Below, in pieces: positions 44,746-54,864 of a stretch of DNA of 64,000 bases. This stretch comes from Hyphomicrobiales bacterium. GTDB lineage: Bacteria; Pseudomonadota; Alphaproteobacteria; Rhizobiales; Rhizobiaceae. How positions within the stretch are numbered: the first letter of the stretch is position 1; each line of letters begins with the position of its first letter. The notes beneath the pieces were generated by a model. It was not told the origin of the DNA, searched no databases, and saw nothing but the letters and a program-made list of their open reading frames with translations. Where the stretch lies: positions 97,644 to 161,643 of the forward strand of contig UBXV01000008.1 of the NCBI GenBank assembly GCA_900469625.1, written 5' to 3'. A program made the translations under genes and the position numbers.

Positions 44746-46329
44746 ATGAAAGACGATCAGTTTCCGGATGCTGCAGCAAGTGACACCTCCTCCCCGCTTG
44801 AGCGGCGGCGCAGGCCCGGCGGACGCGGCGGCGATCGCACGCGAAAGTCCACGGGCGGCAAATATCTCAACCTCGTCAACACCCAGAGCAAATCCGCAGT
44901 GCTTTCGGAAGATGCGCTCGAGGCGATCCACGAGGCGTCGCTGACGATCCTGGAAGAGATCGGCATGGATGTGATCCTGCCCGAAGCGCGCGAGCGCATG
45001 AGGGCGGCAGGCGCCGATGTCACCCCCGGCACCGACCGCGTCCGCTTCGATCGCGGGCTGATCATGGACATGATCGCTTCCGTCCCCGCCTCCTTCACCA
45101 TGCATGCCCGAAATCCCGCCCGCAACGTTGCCATCGGCGGCAACAATCTGGTCTTTGCCCAGATCGCCAGTGCGCCGTTCGTGGCCGATCGCGAAGGCGG
45201 CCGTCGCACCGGCAACCAGGAGGATTTCCGCAAGCTGGTAAAGCTCGCCCAATCCTACGACATCATCCACACGACCGGCGGCTACCCGGTCGAGCCCGTC
45301 GACCTTCATGCCTCGGTTCGGCACCTCGACTGCCTGTCCGATATGGTGAAGCTCACCGACAAGGTCTTTCACGTCTATTCGCTCGGCCGCCAGCGCAACA
45401 CGGACGGCATCGAGATCGCCCGCATCGGCCGCGGCATATCGATGGAGCAGATGGAGCGCGAGCCGTCGCTGTTCACCATCATCAACACGTCCTCGCCGCT
45501 GCGCCTCGACGGACCGATGCTGCAGGGCATCATCGAAATGTCCTCGCGCAATCAGGTCGTCGTCATCACGCCGTTTACGCTTGCGGGTGCCATGGCGCCG
45601 GTGACGATCGCCGGTGCCCTGGTGCAGCAGAATGCCGAGGCGCTCTGCGGCATCGCCTTCACCCAGATGGTGCGGCGCGGTTCGCCTGTCATGTATGGCG
45701 GATTCACCTCGAACGTCGACATGAAGACCGGCGCACCCGCCTTCGGCACGCCCGAATACATGAAGGCCGTGATCGCCGGCGGCCAGCTGGCCCGCCGCTA
45801 CAACATCCCCTATCGCACCTCCAACACCAACGCCGCCAACACGCTCGACGCCCAGGCCGCCTACGAGTCGGCGCTGTCGCTCTGGGCGCTGACGCAAGGC
45901 GGCGGCAATTTCATCATGCATGCCGCCGGCTGGACCGAAGGCGGACTGACCGCCTCGTTCGAAAAATTCATCCTCGATGTCGACATGCTGCAGATGGTGG
46001 CGGAATTCCTGACGCCGCTCGACGTCAGCGAGGACGCGCTCGGGCTCGATGCGGTGCGCGATGTCGGCCCGGGCGGGCACTATTTCGGCACGTTGCACAC
46101 GCTGCAGCGCTACGAGACCGCGTTCTATTCACCGATCCTGTCGGACTGGCGCAATTTCGAGACCTGGACGGAGGCGGGCCGGCCGACGACCTATGACCAC
46201 GCCAACCGCGTCTTCAAGCAGAAGCTCAACGAATACGAACGGCCGCCGCTCGACCCGGCGATCGAGGACGAGCTCGATGCCTTCGTCGCCAGGCGCAAGC
46301 AGGAAGGCGGCGTCCCGACCGATTTCTGA
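44746..46329 (+). CDS. Trimethylamine methyltransferase (MttB)-like, non-pyrrolysine
   Basis: 527 aa, MttB superfamily TIM barrel. LSEDALEAIHEASLTILEEIGMDV opens the family domain; TTGGYPVEPVDLHASVRHL, GGGNFIMHAAGWTEGGLTAS and VRDVGPGGHYFGTLHTLQRYETAF are conserved. No in-frame TAG occurs, so it lacks pyrrolysine, like glycine-betaine demethylases (MtgB) and many rhizobial homologues. No corrinoid protein gene is adjacent, so a methyl acceptor cannot be named. Basic, Gly/Arg-rich residues 20-35 lie before the barrel. Confidence 0.85.
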   Translation: MKDDQFPDAAASDTSSPLERRRRPGGRGGDRTRKSTGGKYLNLVNTQSKSAVLSEDALEAIHEASLTILEEIGMDVILPEARERMRAAGADVTPGTDRVRFDRGLIMDMIASVPASFTMHARNPARNVAIGGNNLVFAQIASAPFVADREGGRRTGNQEDFRKLVKLAQSYDIIHTTGGYPVEPVDLHASVRHLDCLSDMVKLTDKVFHVYSLGRQRNTDGIEIARIGRGISMEQMEREPSLFTIINTSSPLRLDGPMLQGIIEMSSRNQVVVITPFTLAGAMAPVTIAGALVQQNAEALCGIAFTQMVRRGSPVMYGGFTSNVDMKTGAPAFGTPEYMKAVIAGGQLARRYNIPYRTSNTNAANTLDAQAAYESALSLWALTQGGGNFIMHAAGWTEGGLTASFEKFILDVDMLQMVAEFLTPLDVSEDALGLDAVRDVGPGGHYFGTLHTLQRYETAFYSPILSDWRNFETWTEAGRPTTYDHANRVFKQKLNEYERPPLDPAIEDELDAFVARRKQEGGVPTDF

Positions 46330-46363
46330 CGGGACGCCACATAGGTAGGTGTCTGAAAAAACG

Positions 46364-46813
46364 TCAGGGATAAACGGCCGACCGGGCGGTCGCGATCAGT
46401 TGCTCGATCGGGACGGTGACGCAATTGCGATCGATTTCGGCAACGGTCTTCTGCTTCACATGTGCTGAAAGCAGCTTGCGCAAATCGCCGAGCGTCTTTG
46501 GCGCCGCGCAAATCACCAGGCTGTCGAAGGCGTTGTCGTTCAGATAACCTTCCAGCTTGCTGGCCACATCGGCGGCAAAGCGATGTTTTTCCTCGCGCAC
46601 CGGATCGCTGCTGTATTCCATCGCCGAGCGGCCGTGACCGACCGATGAATGGCTGCGCCCCGGCTTGTCGGCCATGATGTCCTGGGCACGCTTGGGATCG
46701 GTATGGATCACCTCCTCCTCCGGGTGCTGACGTTCGTCCTTCCGCAGGTTGACGCCCTTGACGAAGCGCGCCGTGTTGCCATCCGCGGCCAGTATCCAAG
46801 TCCGGTTTTGCAC
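46364..46813 (-). CDS. Host_attach-family protein
   Basis: 149 aa soluble protein of the family 'protein required for attachment to host cells' (baeRF-like, release-factor-1-related fold). WILAADGNTARFV at the N-terminus and SLVICAAPKTLGDLRKLLSAHVKQ in the C-terminal half are family blocks. The attachment function was assigned from Agrobacterium; a translation- or stress-related role is also suggested for the fold. Confidence 0.82.
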   Translation of the reverse strand: MQNRTWILAADGNTARFVKGVNLRKDERQHPEEEVIHTDPKRAQDIMADKPGRSHSSVGHGRSAMEYSSDPVREEKHRFAADVASKLEGYLNDNAFDSLVICAAPKTLGDLRKLLSAHVKQKTVAEIDRNCVTVPIEQLIATARSAVYP

Positions 46814-46940
46814 GATTGTCTCCCATGAAATGATGTTGCTCGTGGGCAGGCCAGAATGGGCCCGTAATAGAAACGGATGAAACCCGATCCGGTTCCATGC
46901 ATTTCGACATCAATGTGCACTTTTTTGGTGTGCCCGCCGC

Positions 46941-47615
46941 CTACATGCGCGCGAGATAAGCCTCGAAGCTGCGCTCCGGCGAAGGTTCGAAATGCTCGCG
47001 CTCGACCTTCATCGACAAAATGCGATCCACCCTGAAATCGCGAAAATCCTGGCGCAGCTCGCACCAGCTGGTCAAAAGCCAGTGGTGACCGAAGACGCTC
47101 AAGCCCAGCGGCCAGACGGTGCGCTCAGAGCTCTGGTCGGCGAGGCTTTGATAGGCCATCGTCACCTTGCGCTCATCCGTGATCGCCCGGCGCAGGTCGC
47201 CGAGCACAGGGGGCGTCTGCGGCTGCAGCGCCGAGCGGAAAGCGCGGATCGGGGCGCTGCGCAGGCGGCTGACGTGTTCGGGCGGAAGCCCATGCTCGAT
47301 CTTGTCCATCGCCTCGCGCGCGGCCTGCGCCAGCCTGCTATCACCAAGCATCTGCACCGCCCGCGCGCCGAAGGCGAGTGCTTCCAGTTGTTCGAAGGTG
47401 AAGGCGAGCGGCGGCGCGTCGAATGTCTCGCGCAGCAGGTAGCCGACACCGCGCTCGCCATCGATCGGCGCACCCGAAGCCATCAGGTGTTCCATGTCGC
47501 GATAGATGGTGCGGCGCGCCACCTCCATCTTCTCGGCGATCTCCTGCGCTGTCATCGCCCGGCCGGTCGCCCGCATGAGCTGGATGATTCGAAACAGCCG
47601 GTCGGCCGGTCTCAT
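46941..47615 (-). CDS. YafY-type transcriptional regulator (HTH_11 + WYL)
   Basis: 224 aa. The N-terminal winged helix (ADRLFRIIQLMRATGRAMTAQEIAEKMEVARRTIYRDMEHL region) is followed by a WYL domain. AGGA lies eight bases before the ATG at 47615; an upstream in-frame ATG at 47654 lacks such a site. WYL domains bind small ligands or nucleic acid. It is divergent from the monooxygenase-like gene, 93 bp between starts, which is probably its target. Confidence 0.85.
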   Translation of the reverse strand: MRPADRLFRIIQLMRATGRAMTAQEIAEKMEVARRTIYRDMEHLMASGAPIDGERGVGYLLRETFDAPPLAFTFEQLEALAFGARAVQMLGDSRLAQAAREAMDKIEHGLPPEHVSRLRSAPIRAFRSALQPQTPPVLGDLRRAITDERKVTMAYQSLADQSSERTVWPLGLSVFGHHWLLTSWCELRQDFRDFRVDRILSMKVEREHFEPSPERSFEAYLARM

Positions 47616-47708
47616 GGGCGTGGTCCTGTCGAGGGCTGGTGAGGTAGTGGCCATAAGGCTGTCAGTTGCACTGTGCTTAAGTCAAGCGGCAAACAACAGG
47701 AGCATGAC

Positions 47709-48008
47709 ATGACCACCGAAAGCATCCTCGAACTCGCCGTCTGCATCGTCGCGGACCGGCCGGCGGCCCTGGCCGCGCGGCATCGGGCGATGCGCGCCGT
47801 TTCGAACTATCCAGGCTTCATTTCGTGGCGCGCCGTCGGCTCGTGCGAAACGCCCGGCATGCTCGCCGATCTTGTCGAATGGGAAACGCTCGATGCTGCC
47901 AAATCGGCCGGCGAACGTGTGCGCCGAGATCCGGATTTCGCCCCTTACATGGCGTCCATCAGCGCGGTAATGCTGATGCAGCATTTTGCGGTCGAGCAAC
48001 AGATCTGA
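47709..48008 (+). CDS. Antibiotic-biosynthesis-monooxygenase-like small protein
   Basis: 99 aa dimeric alpha/beta-barrel (ABM) type: the VCIVADRPAALAARHRAMRAVSNYPGFISW core and a WETLDAAKSAGERVRRDPDF helix. AGGAG six bases before the ATG. Such proteins act as quinol or heme-degrading monooxygenases or stress-response factors; the substrate is not evident. It stands divergent from a WYL regulator. Confidence 0.75.
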   Translation: MTTESILELAVCIVADRPAALAARHRAMRAVSNYPGFISWRAVGSCETPGMLADLVEWETLDAAKSAGERVRRDPDFAPYMASISAVMLMQHFAVEQQI

Positions 48009-48027
48009 GCAGAAAGACGATCCGGCG

Positions 48028-49170
48028 ATGGCGGAACCACTGAAAAACCTGCTGCACCCGGGCGTTGTCGCCGCGATTGCCGATCGCCTGGACGCCGCCT
48101 GCCCGGCCTTCGAGCGCGCAAGGTTCGAGGCGCTCGCCGGCGACGGGCTCGAGGCGCTGGAATTGATGCAACGATCGCTGCAAATCCGCGACGCCTTGAT
48201 CGCAACCCTGCCGCAGTCCTTTCCGCAAGCGGCCGCCGCCCTCGCAGACTGCCTGCCTTCCAATGGCCGGTCCGGCCTCAGCGGCTGGGCCCTGCTGCCC
48301 GTCACGCAATATGTCGCAGCCCGCGGGATCGATGATTTCGAGCTGTCCCTGTCATTGCTGCGCGCACTGACACCGCACTTCACCTCCGAGTTCGGCATCC
48401 GCGTCTTCATCGACCGCGATCAGGATCGGGCGCTTGCCATCATCGGCTCATGGGTGACCGACGCCAATCACCATGTCCGCCGTCTGGCGAGCGAGGGCAC
48501 CCGCCCCCGCCTGCCCTGGGCGATGCGGCTGCCGAAGCTCATTCGCGATCCCCAGCCGATCTTGCCGATCCTCAAGGCGCTGATCGACGACCCGGAAGAT
48601 TATGTCCGCCGCTCGGTCGCCAACAGCCTCAACGACATCGCCAAGGATCATCCCGATCTGGTCGCAGGTTTCGTGGCCGGGCACATGGCGGGGGCCTCGC
48701 CCGAACGGCGGCAGTTGCTGCGCCATGCCTCGCGAACGCTCTTGAAACAGGGCCATGGAGCGGCGCTTTCCAACTTCGGCTTTGCCGCACCGGCCGGCAT
48801 CGAAGCCGCCTTCTCGCTCGACCGGTCGGAGATCGCGCTCGGCGAAAGCCTCGTCTTCAAGCTGGCTGTCAGGCACACTGAAAAGACCGCCCAGAAGATC
48901 ATGATCGACTACGCCGTGCACCATCGCAAGGCCAACGGCACCACATCGCCCAAGGTGTTCAAATGGACGTCGGCGACGCTGGAACCGGGCGCGACGATCG
49001 AGGTCGAGAAGCGCCACGCCATCCGCCCGATCACAACCCGCCGTTACTATCCCGGCGCCCATCGCGTGGTCATCCTCGTCAACGGCCAGGAGGCAGCCGA
49101 CGCCGATTTTCACCTGTCGGTTGACGAAGAACCTCCCCCCATTTCGCACCTGCGAAAAGATGGACCTTGA
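48028..49170 (+). CDS. AlkC-like DNA alkylation repair protein
   Basis: HEAT-repeat DNA glycosylase, 380 aa. Residues 1-250 form helical repeats (FGIRVFIDRDQDRALAIIGSWVTDANHHVRRLASEGTRPRLPW is a conserved AlkC/AlkD block with acidic and aromatic residues). The C-terminal ~110 residues look like an Ig-like beta domain, as in AlkC. Members remove N3-alkylated adenine without flipping the base. It starts 19 nt after the ABM gene and is probably cotranscribed, linking it to a WYL-controlled stress response. Confidence 0.83.
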   Translation: MAEPLKNLLHPGVVAAIADRLDAACPAFERARFEALAGDGLEALELMQRSLQIRDALIATLPQSFPQAAAALADCLPSNGRSGLSGWALLPVTQYVAARGIDDFELSLSLLRALTPHFTSEFGIRVFIDRDQDRALAIIGSWVTDANHHVRRLASEGTRPRLPWAMRLPKLIRDPQPILPILKALIDDPEDYVRRSVANSLNDIAKDHPDLVAGFVAGHMAGASPERRQLLRHASRTLLKQGHGAALSNFGFAAPAGIEAAFSLDRSEIALGESLVFKLAVRHTEKTAQKIMIDYAVHHRKANGTTSPKVFKWTSATLEPGATIEVEKRHAIRPITTRRYYPGAHRVVILVNGQEAADADFHLSVDEEPPPISHLRKDGP

Positions 49171-49422
49171 CTTTTTCGTCCAAAACAACGACATGGTGCC
49201 CAGCGTCACCTTCAGGCCGCCGCGTGAGCGCGCCCTCGGCAACACAGAAAGCCGTGAAGAAGGAAAAGCGCACCCATACGCCGTAAGCGGCGACAGCACA
49301 GGCGCTTGACGACTTTTTCTTAACCCACAAGTTCCCAATTCACGCGGGGTTCTTGACGCCGAACGACACCGGAACAGCAGACTGCGGTTCCGGCGAATGT
49401 GTTTGGCGCCCCCAAAAGGTAT

Positions 49423-50982
<1,560 letters not shown>

Positions 50983-51053
50983 TCTGCACGCGCCTTTCGG
51001 GCAAGCCGCGTGAGGCGGCTTCGTCCGGGAATGCCTGAAGATATAGAATCGAG

Positions 51054-51084
51054 AACGGTGGGTCGCTTCGGCCCACCGTTTTTT
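51054..51084. terminator. Terminator between helicase and EamA genes
   Basis: AACGGTGGG (51054-51062) pairs with CCCACCGTT (51072-51080) and runs into six T (51079-51084). It overlaps the stop codon of the convergent EamA gene. Confidence 0.88.
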
Positions 51085-51964
51085 ATGCGCGTTGCTTGCG
51101 GTTGGTGAGGTAGACGCCGGCAACAGCAATGACCGTGCCGATGATCATCGGCAATGTCAGCGCCTCGCCGAAGAACAGCCAGGCCTGCACGGCAGCGAGC
51201 GGCGGCACGAGATAGATGAGCGAGGCCGCGCGCGACACCTGGCCGCGCCGGATGAGATAGAGCAGCAGCGCGATCGCGCCCATGGAAAGCCCCAGCACCG
51301 ACCAGGCGAGTGCGGCAACGATCTGCAGGTTCCAGGTCACGTGCAGGTCTTCCAGCATCAGCGCCAGCGGGATCGTGACGATCAGCGCGCCGAGATACTG
51401 AAGCGCCGCGATCGTGCGGATGTCGCCGCTTTGCAGATGCCGCTTCTGGTAGAGCGTGCCGTAGGTGACGGCGGCCATGCCAAGCACGTTGATGACAACG
51501 GGCAGCAGGTGGATCGGCGTCGCGCCGGTGTCGAGGACCAGCACCTTTGGCAGCACGGCAAGGGCGATGCCGAAGAAGCCGAGAACAAGCCCGAGTTTCT
51601 GCTGCATGCTGAGTTGCTCGTCGATGACGACGGCGGCGGCAACGGCTGTCATCAGCGGCTGCAGCCCGGCGATGATGCCCGAGATCGCCGCCGGCACACC
51701 TTGCCCGATCGCCCACCAGACAGCGCCGAGGTAAAGCCCGTGCAGGAACATGCCCGAGATCACCGCATGAGCCGTGGCTTTCCAGGATGTCGGCCATTTC
51801 GCCTGCGTCACCAGACAGAAGCCGATGAACAGCAGGATCGCCAGCGTGTAGCGCAGCACCAGAAACGTCAGCGGATCGGCATAGACGGCCGCATATTTGG
51901 CGACGACCCAGCCGGTCGACCACAGCAGTACGAAGATGGCAGGTGCCAGGCGGGCGAGCGTCAT
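51083..51964 (-). CDS. DMT-superfamily (EamA) transporter
   Basis: 293 aa with ten predicted TM helices in two EamA repeats: FVLLWSTGWVVAKYAAVYADPLTFLVLRY at the N-terminus and the second repeat from AAVTYGTLYQ, ending in TNRKQRA. Probably an exporter of amino acids or small metabolites. The stop overlaps the helicase terminator. Confidence 0.88.
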   Translation of the reverse strand: MTLARLAPAIFVLLWSTGWVVAKYAAVYADPLTFLVLRYTLAILLFIGFCLVTQAKWPTSWKATAHAVISGMFLHGLYLGAVWWAIGQGVPAAISGIIAGLQPLMTAVAAAVVIDEQLSMQQKLGLVLGFFGIALAVLPKVLVLDTGATPIHLLPVVINVLGMAAVTYGTLYQKRHLQSGDIRTIAALQYLGALIVTIPLALMLEDLHVTWNLQIVAALAWSVLGLSMGAIALLLYLIRRGQVSRAASLIYLVPPLAAVQAWLFFGEALTLPMIIGTVIAVAGVYLTNRKQRA

Positions 51965-52049
51965 TGATCGATCCGAGCGCACGAAGGAAGGTCAGCCGCG
52001 ATAGACGCGGGCGCGTTGATGGTCAAAGCAATTTTTCTGATGATGACGA

Positions 52050-52505
52050 TCAGCGAATTGGAACCATCAACCGCAGCGACGACAGAGACAGCGAAACGAA
52101 ACCCGGTTCGTACTCCTCGCGGTAATCGAACCTTGCGGTATCGGCCGAGAGCCCTTCCGCCGCGATCCATTCGAACATGTGCCGATAATGCGCAAAGACA
52201 TCGCCGTCGTCAGGATGGTGCATGGCACTGGCGAAACGCATCGATGGCAGGTCGACATGGCCGGGATGCCGGGTCGCTTCCGCGATCTCCGCGACGAAGC
52301 CGACGAGATAGCGGAAACCGTCGGACCGATCGTTCCAGGACAGGCCGACGAGGGTCGGATGGTCGTTCGGATGCAGTCGCAGGTGATGCTCCTGCATCTC
52401 GGCAATCAGCCGGCGCACCGCGCCATCGGCCGCCTCGACGAAGGTTCCCTCCCAGAAGGCGCCGGCAATCCGCTGCGCCGGTCTTTCGACGATTTCGAAC
52501 GCCAT
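52050..52505 (-). CDS. GyrI-like small-molecule-binding domain protein
   Basis: 151 aa, AraC effector-binding/GyrI-like fold without a DNA-binding domain. MAFEIVERPAQRIAGAFWEGTF, a central GLSWNDRSDGFRYLVGFV strand region, and a C-terminal YRHMFEWIAAEGL segment fit the family. GGGAGGAG precedes the ATG. Family members inhibit gyrase or bind hydrophobic compounds; role here unknown. Confidence 0.78.
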   Translation of the reverse strand: MAFEIVERPAQRIAGAFWEGTFVEAADGAVRRLIAEMQEHHLRLHPNDHPTLVGLSWNDRSDGFRYLVGFVAEIAEATRHPGHVDLPSMRFASAMHHPDDGDVFAHYRHMFEWIAAEGLSADTARFDYREEYEPGFVSLSLSSLRLMVPIR

Positions 52506-52605
52506 TGGCTCCTCCCGCGAAAGCTGGCTCGGGCGCCGTTTCAGGCGTCCGCACCATAGATAATCCAGCCGCATGGGATGGCAATCGCCTTTGCCGATGA
52601 GGCTG

Positions 52606-53475
52606 TCAGAGCAGATCGACGAAGGCCCGCGCCGCGCGGCTGAACTGGCGATCGCGATGCGTCAACAGCTCGAAGCTGCGCTCGGCCAACTCGAACGGCA
52701 ATTCGACCAGCCGGCCGCTGTCAACGAAGGGCTGGGCCGCAAGCCTGGAAACGGCAGTGACGAAAGGGCCGCTCTCGACGGCCGTCAACACCGCCTCGTT
52801 CGACGGAAGTTCGAGTTCGACCTTCAGCTGGCCGGTATCGGCACCCTGCGCCCGCATCGACTGCAGGAACATGGCGCGCGTGCCCGATCCTTCCTCGCGC
52901 AGCACCCAGCGTGCGGCAAGCAGTGCTTCGAGATCGATAGGCCTGCCGGCAAGGGCGTGACGGGGCGGCGCGTAGATGGCGATCCGATCGACCGCCACGC
53001 TGCGATGGTCGAGCTTTTCCGCGTCGACCCTGCCCTCGACGAAACCGAGCTGCGCCGTTCCCTCCTCGACCGCCTCGGCGACGACGGCGGTGTTGCGCAC
53101 GGTCAGCGTCACGTCGATATGCGGATAGTCATGGGTGAAACGGGCGAGACGGACCGGCAGCCAGTAGCTCGCCACCGTCTGGCTGGCCGCGATCGCCAGC
53201 GTCCCCCGGCGCAGATGCGAGAGGTCGTTGAGGCAGGCGGTCGCCACCGCCGCCCGTGCCAGCACGGCCTTCGCCTCCGGCAGAAAGGCCTTTCCCGCCT
53301 CCGTCAGTGCCAGCCCGCGGCCGATGCGATCGAACAACCTGACGTCGTGCTGCGTTTCCAGCGCGGCGATCGCGGCACTGGCGGCGGACTGCGTGACGTT
53401 CATGGCTTCGGCCGCCCGCGTCATATGCAGGCGCTCCGCGACAGCCACAAAGATGCGAAGTTGATCGAGTGTCAT
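52606..53475 (-). CDS. LysR-family regulator divergent from YeiH transporter
   Basis: 289 aa. The N-terminal HTH (LHMTRAAEAMNVTQSAASAAI) and effector domain (GTLAIAASQTVASYWLPVRLARF) are typical of the CysB/CbbR branch; it resembles regulators paired with yeiH in other bacteria (YeiE type). The 80-bp intergenic region holds a CGGATTG-N7-CAATCCG dyad. Confidence 0.88.
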   Translation of the reverse strand: MTLDQLRIFVAVAERLHMTRAAEAMNVTQSAASAAIAALETQHDVRLFDRIGRGLALTEAGKAFLPEAKAVLARAAVATACLNDLSHLRRGTLAIAASQTVASYWLPVRLARFTHDYPHIDVTLTVRNTAVVAEAVEEGTAQLGFVEGRVDAEKLDHRSVAVDRIAIYAPPRHALAGRPIDLEALLAARWVLREEGSGTRAMFLQSMRAQGADTGQLKVELELPSNEAVLTAVESGPFVTAVSRLAAQPFVDSGRLVELPFELAERSFELLTHRDRQFSRAARAFVDLL

Positions 53476-53499
53476 GGAAAATCAATCGCAAAAATCGAT

Positions 53500-53520
53500 C
53501 GGATTGACAAGAACAATCCG
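53500..53520. promoter_or_regulatory. LysR operator between the LysR and yeiH genes
   Basis: Perfect dyad CGGATTG-N7-CAATCCG that contains the LysR T-N11-A element (T53504, A53516). It is flanked by two direct copies of ATCGATCGGA (53494-53503 and 53533-53542). The first copy overlaps the dyad. Confidence 0.7.
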
Positions 53521-53555
53521 TTAGACTGATTTATCGATCGGACTAGATTGTGTTC

Positions 53556-54644
53556 ATGTCCAGATCGCATTCCCCATTCCCCGCTCATCCGACCACCCTC
53601 GCTGCCCGCATGACGCGCATTGCGCCAGGGCTGATCCTCTGTTGTATCGTGGCATTCGCCGCCTTCGTGCTCGAACGGGTCGAGGCGCGCTGGACCGGCC
53701 GCCCCTGGCTGGAAGCGCTCGTGATTGCCATCCTTCTCGGCGCGCTGGTGCGCACCGTCTGGACGCCCGGCGACCGCTGGATGGCTGGCATCCGCTTCTC
53801 CTCCAAGCTGCTTCTCGAAGCGGCGATCGTCCTGATCGGCGCCAGCCTCAGCTTCAAGGCGATCGTGGCGAGCGGCCCGGTTTTGCTCGCCGCAATCGTC
53901 GGCATCGTCTTTCTTTCTATCGTCTCCGGGTATCTCATCGCCCGGCTGCTCGGCCTGCCGAAGCGCATGGCGACGCTGATCGCCTGCGGCAATGCCATCT
54001 GCGGCAATTCGGCGATCGCCGCCGTCGCCCCGGCCATCGGTGCCGAAGGCGATGAGGTCGCCGCCGCTATCTCCTTTACAGCGATCCTCGGTATCGCCGT
54101 CGTCCTGACGCTGCCCCTGATTGGCGGCTGGCTCGGCATGTCGCCCTATGGCTTCGGGGTGTTGGCCGGCATGACCGTCTATGCGGTGCCGCAGGTGCTG
54201 GCGGCGGCCTCGCCGTTCAGCGCGCTTTCCGTGCAGGTCGGCACGCTGGTCAAGCTCGTCCGCGTGCTGATGCTGGGCCCGGTCGTCCTTTGCTTCTCGA
54301 TCATCAACCGCGAGGGCGAAGCGCATCCGCTGGCGCCGAGCCCGGCTGCCGGCAAGCGTCCCGCCCGGCTCGCGACATTCGCGCACTTTGTTCCCTGGTT
54401 CATTCTCGGGTTCCTGGCCGTTGCGGTTGCCCGCAACAGTGGCATGATCCCGGATGCCGCGGCAGCCGGCGCCGCGCACGCCGCCACATGGCTCACCGTC
54501 GTCGCGATGGCAGCCCTCGGCCTTGAGGTCGACATCCGCAAGCTTGCCGATGCCGGTCCGCGCGCCAGCGCTGCCGCCATGCTGTCGCTCCTGGTCTTGG
54601 CTGGCCTGGCGGCCGCGGCCATCGCGCTCTTCAGCCTCGGGTGA
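53556..54644 (+). CDS. YeiH-family (UPF0324) putative sulfate exporter
   Basis: 362 aa with about ten to eleven TM helices. GLPKRMATLIACGNAICGNSAIAAVAPAIGA and FTAILGIAVVLTLPLIG are family hallmarks. ATG 53556 is chosen over GTG 53550. Anion export was proposed for the family (sulfate, sulfite or taurine-derived); direct evidence is thin. Controlled most likely by the divergent LysR protein. Confidence 0.85.
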   Translation: MSRSHSPFPAHPTTLAARMTRIAPGLILCCIVAFAAFVLERVEARWTGRPWLEALVIAILLGALVRTVWTPGDRWMAGIRFSSKLLLEAAIVLIGASLSFKAIVASGPVLLAAIVGIVFLSIVSGYLIARLLGLPKRMATLIACGNAICGNSAIAAVAPAIGAEGDEVAAAISFTAILGIAVVLTLPLIGGWLGMSPYGFGVLAGMTVYAVPQVLAAASPFSALSVQVGTLVKLVRVLMLGPVVLCFSIINREGEAHPLAPSPAAGKRPARLATFAHFVPWFILGFLAVAVARNSGMIPDAAAAGAAHAATWLTVVAMAALGLEVDIRKLADAGPRASAAAMLSLLVLAGLAAAAIALFSLG

Positions 54645-54666
54645 ATTTCGAGACGCGCACAAATTT

Positions 54667-54684
54667 CAAGCATTTGCTTGTTTT
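54667..54684 (+). terminator. Weak terminator after the yeiH-family gene
   Basis: CAAGC-ATTT-GCTTG followed by TTTT. Only a 5-bp stem; 23 nt after the stop. Confidence 0.45.
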
Positions 54685-54864
54685 CCAGGACGCCCGATGC
54701 GCGGCAGTTGATCCGATGGGCGAAGGCCGCTCCATTTTTGCGCATCACCCTGGCCGCAACAGCCGCAATAACGCGTCAAAACTTTCTTGTCCCGCGACTG
54801 TGCACGCTTCTTGCATTGCATCCAGCGTTGTACTCAAATGGTCGAAAATAAGGGGACCACGCCT

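Noticed and set aside
46309..46338. GGCGTCCC / GGGACGCC pairing over the stop of the MttB-like gene
   Set aside because: Only 8 bp with a 14-nt loop and no T run; could be chance in GC-rich DNA.
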